Assembly: GCA_020310875.1 (NCBI GenBank)
Contig: CM035437.1
Coordinates: forward strand, 44,546,041-44,610,040
Direction of reading: 5' to 3'
DNA from: Ceratopteris richardii
Taxonomy: Eukaryota > Streptophyta > Polypodiopsida > Polypodiales > Pteridaceae
Length of the DNA: 64,000 bases
Position 1 is the stretch's first letter, and every line of letters begins with the position of its first letter. Below are positions 12,462 through 21,839 of this stretch, piece by piece. The notes below the pieces were generated by a model. The model saw only the letters and a list, made by a program, of their open reading frames with translations. It ran no database searches and was not told where the DNA came from. A program made the translations under genes and the position numbers.

Positions 12462-13563
12462 CAAAATCTTCAACTTATATATAACTCATACATATGAGTC
12501 AAAATATACAAGTATCAAGTATCTTTGTCAAATCTACTAAATCATGACCAAGTATCATGCAAAACAAGAAACTGCTTCTTCTTTAGACTATCTTCACACA
12601 AGATGTTCTTGTAGACTTGTCTTTGGATGTAGAGGATAAAATAGGAAAAGTATATGGAAAATATATGAGAAAAGGAAGTCTTACTTTTCTTTTGGAAATA
12701 TTGGACTTTCTTCTTCTGCATCTTTCTTCCACTTGATGATGTCAACATCTTCAAACTTCTCTTCCATACCTTTTGTTCTCTTCATCTTGAAGTAGCAAGC
12801 ACTCTTTACTTCTTCAAATGAACTTTTCTCTTCCTCTAGTGCTAAGAGTAAGAGACATGGTATACAAATGGAAGTGAACATAGAATCATGTTTTATTATC
12901 TCCTCATATCTCTGAATCAAAATTCTGCTTCAGATGGCTAATATGACTGAATTTACCAACCTTTTGTCTGAATGATTAATTATCTTTCTAGAGTTACCTC
13001 TCTAGATACAAAATGTGAGTAAAAAACTTCCAACCAACTTACAACACAAGATTGGCTGAAAACAAAACTGATGCTTTCCATATTTTTCTTCTTAGATGAG
13101 CTTTCTTGCCATGAAAGAGATCTCTCAAAAATCTCTAGAAAAAACTCTAGATACCTATTTTGATGTAGCCTTTAACTTTCAAATAATGAAAGTGTATAAA
13201 AGCACTCCTTGAATCCTTCAAATCTCTTCATAATTGCTCTTCTAAGATATGATATGCAAATGATAATCTAATAGTAGAAACTAATACCTGTGATTTGATG
13301 TTGATCTGGTGCCTTCATCTTCTTTAAACCATTGTTTTTCCTTGAATTTGATGTAGCCTTCTCTCCATCAAGTCTGGATCTTCAAACAATAATTCTCTAA
13401 AGTATTTTCATACTTGTCCAAAAGTATTGAGTTGCTAACAGATCATCAACTTCATACTCCACACTAATGAATAAACATGTGATTGAATTGTCTAATTCTC
13501 AAATCTCTACTCATCTAGATTAAGTGTGTATGTCAAATGTCAAATATTAGAAGATGCCCTTAA

Positions 13564-14928
13564 TGTTGGAAATGTAGTAGGCCCAATACTAATACCACAG
13601 GTCCAAGGTTCCATATGTCCAGGATCTACAACATAGAATCTAGCAATCTTTCAAATTGACAAACCATGAACATACCACATGTAATCATACAAATGATGAG
13701 ACAAAGATAGAGAGAGACTAGACAGCATGTGTAAAGTGTTACATAAGCCAAGGCTTACTCACACTATCATATATACCAATGTTCAATGTACAATGTGGGA
13801 GCAAAACTCTCAACCACTCTATGTGAATAGTAATAGATGGACGAGTGAATGTACAAATGTAAAAAACATATTCAGATGTATGGACAAAAATCTGAATATA
13901 CATGAGATGTGTGACCTGATAGGTTGTAGAAGAGTGTATATGAGTGACAAAAAGAGGAAGGGTCAGTCTAAAACTGATAATCAACAAACCCTCATCTAAT
14001 CTTAGGCTATGGAAGACCCTAAGTCAGATATGTGTGTGAAAAGATCACATACTTAAAAAGTAGCAAAGAATGCTAACAAGTTTACTGCCAGAAATCCTCA
14101 AACTCATATGAATATACCTTCTCGAACACCTCATCCAAATATGCATAAAGCATATACGTACTTATTCTCTTGTACCTATGCCAAATAGGACTCCTCCTGA
14201 TATGGATGTCACTACCTCCATAAACTCCAAGTAGTACCTATGTGCATAAAGAGAACATGTACCTGAATTCTTAACATAAGATGCAAATCTTATGTTAACC
14301 ACCATCCAGTGTCCTTGAAGTACACCGAAATCTTCATGTAGAAGACAATCTTCAAATACATCATGTGAATGGCTAATCCACACCACCAAGCGGCTAATAG
14401 CCTCTCCATAAGCAAGAGTGTGAGTACACTCTTCTTCTTCAATAAGAACTCCATATCTGCTCCTCAACATGCTCCAAGATAGCACCATGGCTGCCCCATG
14501 TGCTAAGAAGCACCACCTCTACTGAGGTACCAAAGCTCCAAAGCTTGGTGTTGAACTAGGTGAAGGATGAATACAATGAGCCAAGCATGTGTTTATATAG
14601 TATGTTCTCCCCATCAATAAAGTTATGCAAAAAGCTCATGATCGTAGCTATCTCAAAAAAGCTTCTACGATAAAAAAAACATCATGAAAAATGACCATCG
14701 CTAGCTGTCAATTATCCTCGATTAATTCAATTATGGCATCGCTTGCTTTTCCAAAATAAATCTTATGTTGCTACGCTATCTAGGAATCGAACCCACGCCA
14801 TTTGCTTGAGAGAGTTTCATTCCAGCCAATGCGCCAAAGTGCTCTTCTTGCACAAGGACCATTATGGACAGCTATACATCCTATGAGATTCTGAGGAAGA
14901 TGGACTATTGGGACATTGTTTTCCAACA
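13564..14928 (-). repeat. 3' LTR of inner L element
   Basis: 1,365 bp, starts TGTTGGAAATG, ends TTTTCCAACA. TATA box on the minus strand at 14592-14600 (CTATATAAA). R/U5 resembles the outer LTR, but U3 (about 14530-14910) does not until the last ~20 bp; it carries tRNA-like pol III boxes. Confidence 0.9.
14776..14845 (-). other. tRNA-like (SINE-type) segment in LTR U3
   Basis: On the minus strand, TGGCGCATTGGCTGG (14822-14836) matches a pol III A box and GGGTTCGATTCCTA (14782-14795) matches a B box, ~40 bp apart as in tRNA-derived SINEs. The acceptor stem does not pair well, so it is not called a tRNA gene. The outer L elements lack it. Confidence 0.55.
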
Positions 14929-14943
14929 ATCCCCCTTTCAATG
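14929..14943 (-). other. Polypurine tract of inner L element
   Basis: Minus strand reads ATTGAAAGGGGGAT directly before the 3' LTR. Confidence 0.8.
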
Positions 14944-17900
14944 TCACAATGGTACAAACTGGACTAGATCTGCAAACTTCATAAGCTGCAAGCTATTACA
15001 AGTTTTAAGCTCGTACTCCCGAACTGACCATCAAACCTTTTCTTCAAATGTCTTCTTCAAAACTGAATTTGACTTGCCTTCAAACTTGAACTTGCTGAAT
15101 ATGAACCATAATACGTGAGAAAATATGCAAACTAGATATCCAATCACTGCTTGACAACAAATGTAGCAAGTACTGTCTCTGAACCTGCTATCTCCTATCT
15201 TCATAAACCTGAAAACATACACTAGGATCCACATATTGCATTTACCTTATGAAAGGTTTCTCAATGTACTTCTGTTGTGTCATGTAAATACACTAAACAA
15301 AATCAAGAACTGAATCCTAGAACCTGTAATTGACGACTCACAACATAGTGGATTATGAACACTGTTGGTTCATCTCTGACTGTACTCAAGTCAACTCAAG
15401 TCAACTCAACTCAAATCAACTGAAATCAACTCATGAGTCTCATCAAAAAAATTATGATGTCATCATGTCATCATCCTTGTTCTATGCATAAATCCTTCAT
15501 ACCTCTTTCCTTCAGAACCTGGTATAAACATATATGTGTGCACCTCTGAAACATACCTCTCTGAAATATCAAGCTTCTCTTCAATAGAACTCTGGAACCT
15601 TCTCTTGAACAGGAACATCCTAACAGGAACTTTCTCCAAACATTATTCTTCTTCCTTCTTCTTTCAAAGCTGGAACATAAAGAGAAACTGACAAAGGAAG
15701 TATAGGAATACCTGAAATAGGAATACCTGAAATAGGAATACCTGTAAATATGAATCTGCATTCTTTCATATATGGCTGAAAAATAAGTCTTCATGTTTCA
15801 TCAACCCCTTGGATGACTTAACACTAGTATCCATAATTCTTCAAATTATATCAGACTTTATGAAATCTGGAACGGCTTCCTTCATGAATCTGATCTTTAG
15901 TGATCAATACCTGTATCTGAAACAAAATCTCTGAACCCTTTTTATTAGCACTGTACATATGCCAATAGCTTTCCCTATCATTCCTCAGCTTCCCAAAATC
16001 TAGAATAAGGTTAGCTGATCCAATAAAACCTTTGCTGAAAGCATTTTAGGATTCATAACCTTCTGCAACATAACAAGTATCTTCTTCTATCTCTCTGCAA
16101 TACAAATATGATAGAACCTGAATCTTTGACTTACTTTCTCCAATGCTAAGAACCTTCTCAAACAAAGGATAGACAACTCACTCATAAATACTCAAGATGA
16201 TCAAGATCATTCAAGATCATCTAAGATCATACAAGATCTATCAAGACCTTTCAAGATCTCTCCAACAAAATAGCTATCTAGAATTTGCTCTCATTAAACC
16301 TTCATGACTGAATGTTTGATTTATTACCTGAATGTCTCCAAGTGTCCATGCTTTTCACAAAGTTGTAAAACTTTACTTTAACCAAATCCTTCCCAAGAAT
16401 CTCCAACTACTACTTGAAACATAAGTGGACAAACTTTCATCTTTAGAACTCCAAAAGCTGCAAGTTGATACTTCATATCTTCATATTCTACCCGGGTGAA
16501 ATGTGATAGTACCTGCTTGATTTTCTTTTGGCTAACTCCACTTCTCAATCAAGTGATAGGATTTGATAGAACACCTTTTTGAATACAAACATGTATCCAA
16601 AAGTCTAGACAATCATAGAAAGTAGATTCTTCAATTGACTAGTACATCAAAAATCTGAATTTTGTGAAGTTTTCTGAAAATACTGAATATGAGGTAACCT
16701 TTCCAAACATAAAACCTCAACCCAAGTCTTCAACATCTGCTACAAAAAACTCTTTTACCTCAAGAGTTAGATAAAGAAGAAATCTGCAACTTGTCATATA
16801 CCAAGTAGCTCTATATTGACACTTCAAAAATTCTTTGAGGGAACATATCAGCTTCCTGCTCAAAAACTTCAACTAAAACATAACTCATATACATATGAGT
16901 CACAAAATATATATGCTGCTTTTCTTTCTCTCAATGCAATTCTTTGTCAAATCTACTAAATCATGACCAAGTGTAATGCAAAACAAGAAACTGCTTCTTC
17001 TTTACACAAGATGTTCTCGTAGACTTGTCTTTGGATGTAGATGATAAAATAGGAAAAGTATATGGAAAATATGAGAAAAGGAAGTCTTACATTTCTTTTG
17101 GAAATATTGGACTTTCTTCTTCTGCATCTTTCTTCCACCTAATGATGATGTCAACATCTTCAAAGCTTCTCTTCCATACCTTTTGTTCTCTTCATCTTGA
17201 AGTAGCAAGCACTCTTGACTTCTTCAAATGAACTTTTTTATCTTCCTCTAATGCTAAGAGTAAGAGACAAAACAAACATGGTATACAAATGGAAGTGAAC
17301 ATAGAATCATGTTTTACCATCTCCTCATATCTCTGAATCAAAACTCTGCTTCAAATGTTTGAAATGACTAAATTCACCAACCTTTTGTCTGAATGATGAA
17401 TTACCTTTCTAGAGTTACCTCTCTAGATCAAATTTTATACCTAGATATCCAACCAACTTACAACAAAAAATTGGTTGAACACAAAACTCATCCCATCTCC
17501 AAATTTGTCTTCCTAGAGAGCTTTCTTGCCATGAAAAAAATCTCTCAAAACTCTCTAGAAAAACCTCTAGATACATGTTTTGATGTACTAATGCTTTAAC
17601 TTTCAAAGAATGAAAGTGTATAAAAGCATTCCTTGAATTCTTCAAATCTCTTCATAACTGCTCTTCTAAGACATGACCTACAAATGATAATCTGATAGTA
17701 AAAATTGATACCTATGATTTGATGTTGATCTGATTCCTTCATTTTCTCTAAACCATTGTTCTTCCTTGAATTAATAGTCTTCTCCTCATCAAGTCTTGGT
17801 CTTCAGACAATACTTTTGTAAAGTATTTACATACTCTTCCAAAAATATTCGGCTACTAACAGATCATCAACTTCATACTCCACATTGATGAATACACATG

Positions 17901-18096
17901 TGACTAAATTGTCTAATTCTCAAATCTCTACTCATCTGGATTAAGTGTGTATGTCAAATGTCAAATATTAGAAGATGCTCTTAAATCATATGTTGTAAAC
18001 CTGGAAGTCTGGAAACTTGGGAATCTATGAGCCTGAATGCACTGATGCCAAAGCCCTAAATCTTTGATACCAAAACCTTAGAGCTCTGATACCCAA
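14944..18096 (-). other. Internal region of inner L element, non-coding
   Basis: No gag or pol. Contains short repeats: TCAACTCAAG-like units at 15386-15432, three 15-bp units (AGGAATACCTGAAAT) at 15704-15748, and AAGATCATCC-like units at 16190-16262. The longest frame (15471-15794, minus) owes its length to the 15-bp repeat (FRYSY units) and is not considered a gene. Confidence 0.75.
18020..18096 (-). other. Primer site region of inner L element
   Basis: Next to the 5' LTR the minus strand reads TGGGTATCAGAGCTC, the initiator-Met primer site with one extra G. Two more degenerate copies (TGGTATCAAAGA and TGGCATCAGTG) follow at ~22-bp spacing. Confidence 0.75.
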
Positions 18097-19461
18097 TGTT
18101 GGAAATTTAGTAGGCCCAATACTAATACCACAGGTCCAAGGTTCCATATGTCCAGGATCTACAACATAGAATCTAGCAATCTTTCAAAATTGACAAACCA
18201 TGAACATACCACACTTATTCATACAAATGATGAGACAAAGATAGAGAGAGACTAGACAACATGTGTAAAGTGTTACATAAGCCAAGGGTTACTCACACTA
18301 TCATATATACCAATGTTCAATGTACAATGTGGGAGCAAAAATCTCAACCACTCTATGTGAACAGTAATAGATGGAAGAGTGAATGTACAAATGTAACAAA
18401 CATATTCAGATGTATGGACAGAAATCTGAATATACATGAGATGTGTGACCTGATAGGTTGTAGAAGAGTGTATATGAGTGACAGAAGGAAGGATCAGTCT
18501 AAAACTGATAATCCACAAACCCTCATCTAACCTTAGGCTATGGAAGACCCTAAGTCAGATATGTGTGTGAAAAGATCACATACTTAAAAAGTAGCAAAGA
18601 ATGCTAACAAGTTTGCTGCCAGAAATCCTCAAACTCATATGAATATACCTTCTCAAACACCTCATCCAAATATGCATAAAGCATATACGTACTGATTCTC
18701 TTGTACCTATGCCGAATAGGACTCCTCCTAATATGGATGTCACTGCCTCCATAAACTCCAAGTAGTACCTGTGTGCATAAAGAGAACATGTACCTGAATT
18801 CTTAACATAAGATGCAAATCTTATGTTAACCACCATCCAATGTCTTTGAAGTACACCGAAATCTTCATGTAGAAGACAATCTTCAAATACATCATGTGAA
18901 TGGCCGATCCACACCACCAAGCTGCAAATAGCCTCTCCATAAGCAAGAGTGTGAGCACACTCTTCTTCTCCATGAAGAACTCCATAGCTGCTCCTCAACA
19001 TGGTCCAAGATAGCACCATGGCTGCCCCATGTGCTAAGACGCACGACCTCTACTGAGGTACCAAAGCTCCAAAGCTTGGTGTTGAACTAGGTGAAGGATG
19101 AATACAATGAGCCAAGCATGTGATTATATAGTATGTTCTCCCCATCAATAAAGTTATGCCAAAAGGTCATGATCGTAGTGATCTCGAAAAAGCTTCTATG
19201 AAAAAAAAAACTTTGCGAAAAACGGCCATTGCTATCTGTCAATTATCGTCGATTAATTCAATTATGGCATTGCTTTGCTTTTCCAAAATAAATCTTACGT
19301 TGCTGTGCTGTCCAAGAATCAAACCCACGCCGTTTGCTTGAGAGAGTTTCATTCTAGCCAACACACCAAAGCGCTTTTCTTGCACAAGGAACATTACGGG
19401 ACAGTTATACATCCTCTGAGATTCTGAGGAAGATGGACTATTGGGACATTGTTTTCCAACA
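18097..19461 (-). repeat. 5' LTR of inner L element
   Basis: 1,365 bp, the same length as its partner at 13564. TATA box on the minus strand at 19123-19131. The tRNA-like boxes are present at 19312-19326 (B box decayed from TTCGA to TTTGA) and 19353-19367. Differences from the partner are scattered substitutions and small indels. Confidence 0.9.
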
Positions 19462-19466
19462 CTTAA

Positions 19467-19556
19467 ATCATATGTTGTAAACCTGGAAGTCTGGGAACCT
19501 GGGAATATGTGAGCCTAATTGCTCTGATACCAAAACCCTAAAGCTCTGATACCAAA
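19467..19556 (-). other. Primer-site end of outer L internal region
   Basis: About 90 bp left between the inner element's target duplication and the outer 5' LTR. It holds two perfect TGGTATCAGAGC motifs (minus strand, at 19521-19532 and 19543-19554) spaced 22 bp. The one two bases from the LTR is the regular primer site; the other is an extra copy. Confidence 0.85.
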
Positions 19557-21013
19557 TGTTGGAAATTTAGTAGGCCCATAACTAATACCAGAGGTCCAAG
19601 TTCCATATGTCTAGGATTTACAACACATATTTCAGCAATATTCTTCCAATATTGACAAAACATGAACATACGACACTTAATCATACAAATGATGAGACAA
19701 AGATAGAGAAACATTAGACAACATGTGTAAAGTGTTATGTAAGCCACTGCTTACTCACACTATCATATATACAAATGTCAATTTACAATGTGGGAGCAAA
19801 ACTCTCAACCACTCTATGTGAACAGAAATAGATGGATGAGTGAATGTACATAATTTACAAGAATATTCAGATGTAGGGACAAAAATATGAATATGTATGA
19901 GATGTATGACCTAATAGGTTGTAGAAGTGTGTATATGAGTGACAAAAAGAGGAAGGATTAGTTTGGAACTGATAATCAACAAATCCTAATCTGAATTTAG
20001 GCTATGGAAGACCCTAAATCAGATGTGTGTGTGAAAGATCACATATTTACAAAATTAGCATAGAATGCTAACATGTTGCTGCCAAAAATCCTCATACTCA
20101 TGTGAATACACCTTCTCTAACACCTCATCCGAATGCATGTAGCATGCATGTACTGATTCTCCTTTAGATATGCCGAATAGGACTCCTCCTCATATGGATG
20201 TCACTACCTCCATAAACTCCAAGTAGTACCTGTGTGCATAAAGAGAATATGTACCTGAATTCTTAACATAAGATGCAAATCTTATATTAACCTCCATCCA
20301 ATGTCTTTGAAGTACACTGAAATCTTCATGTAGAAGACAATCTTCAAATACATTATGTAGATGGCTGTTCCACACCACCAAGCTGTTGATGGGTATGTCC
20401 TCTCCATAAGCAAGAGTGTGAGCACACTCTTCTCCAAGAAGTGCTCCATAGCTGCTCCTCAACATGCTCCTAGAGTGCACCATGGCTGCCCCATGTGTGC
20501 TAGAGCAACACCTCTACTAAGGGACCAAAAACTGGCATTGCCAATTGGTGTGTGATGTCTAACAAAGTGACCCAAGACTCTCTTATATAGGTTTTAAAGC
20601 TCCAATGCAAAAAACTCACAAAAAAGCACTTTATTTTAATCACATTGCTTTTCAAATTGCTTTTGCTTTATTTTTAAAGTTGCTTTTAGCTAACTTTAAA
20701 AATAACTTCTTGACCTACTTTTTCACACTTCTCACTACGTGATGAATGATCTGACAACATTTTTATGATCCTCATGCCGAGAGCGATCATATGAGGTCAA
20801 AAGCCAAAATCAACAGAAAATTAGGGTTAGGGTTTTCTCCCAAATCTGGTCTCTGATGACTGAATGTCATATACCATTGGAAAGCTCTCTTCAAGCTCTA
20901 TAAGGTAGGCTCATAAAAATTTTACCCATTTTTGTGCCAAAAATGACTAAGTACGAAAATTAGGGTTTCTGCCCTAAATGGATTTTGGACTGATGTGACA
21001 TTGTTTTCTAACA
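19557..21013 (-). repeat. 5' LTR of outer L element
   Basis: 1,457 bp, paired with 9070-10500. TATA box on the minus strand at 20583-20590. Telomere-like TTAGGGTTAGGGTTTT at 20822-20837. The end CTAACA differs from the family CCAACA by one base. Confidence 0.85.
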
Positions 21014-21839
21014 TAAACCCCCTGACCCAAAAGTGTAAATACCCTCATAGAAGGATAGATGCATTTTGATTATATTGCACATCCCAAGTATGCATCTAGG
21101 GAACATACTGACCTCCTAACATCCATTCATATTCACACGACACATCATTTTTACTAACCTCCTAACCAAGACAAATATCATGTTGGTATTGTAAAGGGAA
21201 CAAGATATCCTCTTGTTTCCAATGCAATGCTAATATGATCTACTTCTTTTAGCAGATTCAAGAGCAACAACAATCGCTAGCATCGTGGTAGAAGCAACAA
21301 GCACCAGCTCGTAGGCAGAAACTAGTCAACAAACCATAGATATAGAGAGCCTGCCCATATAAGATGAACTTAAGGAACGACAAGAAGGAACGAAGGACTT
21401 ACATATCATCCCTATCCAAGATCCACCAATGGGCCATGCAACTCAAGTTAGCAAGAACTCACATTGTTCTAGTGAAGTGGTAGGGACCCTTGGGGAAGGA
21501 TCTTTTATTTGGGATGTGGAAATAGAGTACAAAAATGTATGGGGAAAGTATCACTTTTTCACAAGAGAATTTGAGCATCTATAAAATACAACAGAGCTAT
21601 GTCTGGTCTAGCAAAAATCAGGTTTGGTAGAGTATCAAGAGGCCACCTCAACAAACCATTGAACCAAACTTCTGATAAAGACCTTAGGAGTGACAAAAGT
21701 TGTTCATACCATGCTGCAAAAGCCAACAACTTGTTATGATTGATGGTGTGTTGAGATATGATCACACATTGGTAAGAACATAAGGATCCCTGTGTCAGAA
21801 CATGAAGTGAATATAGTTTAAGAGGCCACCTCAACAACT
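21014..21839 (+). other. Leader-like sequence before an unknown ORF
   Basis: This is the continuation of the outer L element's target site. No long frame, no LTR and no primer site. Words such as IQEQQQSLAS near 21262 suggest decayed coding sequence. Presumed upstream part of the element whose ORF and 3' LTR follow. Confidence 0.35.

Larger units (their letters stand above)
10516..13558 (-). other. Internal region of outer L element, non-coding
   Basis: About 3 kb, rich in CTTC and AATC words, with no frame above 80 codons and no retroviral motif on either strand. It aligns by eye with the inner element's internal region (for example 11040-11330 against 15470-15760, and 12540-13000 against 16960-17400), including the same short frames. 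Conservation therefore follows the element and not a protein. Confidence 0.75.
13564..19461 (-). mobile_element. Inner L element nested in the outer one
   Basis: Complete 5,898-bp element with two 1,365-bp LTRs, polypurine tract, 3.17-kb non-coding internal region and primer site. It is flanked by a perfect 5-bp target duplication CTTAA at 13559-13563 and 19462-19466. The uninterrupted form of the target can be read inside the inner element itself near 17970-17985 (GATGCTCTTAAATCATATG), which shows that it landed about 90 bp from the primer-site end of a relative. Confidence 0.93.
9070..21013 (-). mobile_element. Outer L element: pol-less LTR retrotransposon
   Basis: LTRs at 9070-10500 and 19557-21013 share ends TGTTGGAAA and TTTTCCAACA (TTTTCTAACA in the second). 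The low-coordinate LTR is followed by a purine tract (read on the minus strand) and the high-coordinate LTR is preceded by an initiator-Met primer site, so the element lies on the minus strand. Flanks are TAAAT (9065-9069) and TAAAC (21014-21018), an apparent 5-bp target duplication with one change. After removing the nested copy the internal region is about 3.15 kb and has no gag or pol. This fits a LARD-type non-autonomous element that would need proteins from elsewhere. Confidence 0.85.

Noticed and set aside
14776..14845. A functional tRNA gene in the inner L LTR
   Set aside because: A and B boxes fit, but no acceptor stem or clear cloverleaf was found, and the sequence is repeated within the LTRs; treated as tRNA-derived.
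15471..15794. 107-codon minus-strand frame in L
   Set aside because: Length comes from three 15-bp repeats; the matching region of the outer element does not keep the frame.
11746..16262. Regular short repeats (AAGATCATCC-like) as a possible CRISPR array
   Set aside because: Units of ~10 bp with no spacers, in a plant retroelement; plain minisatellite.
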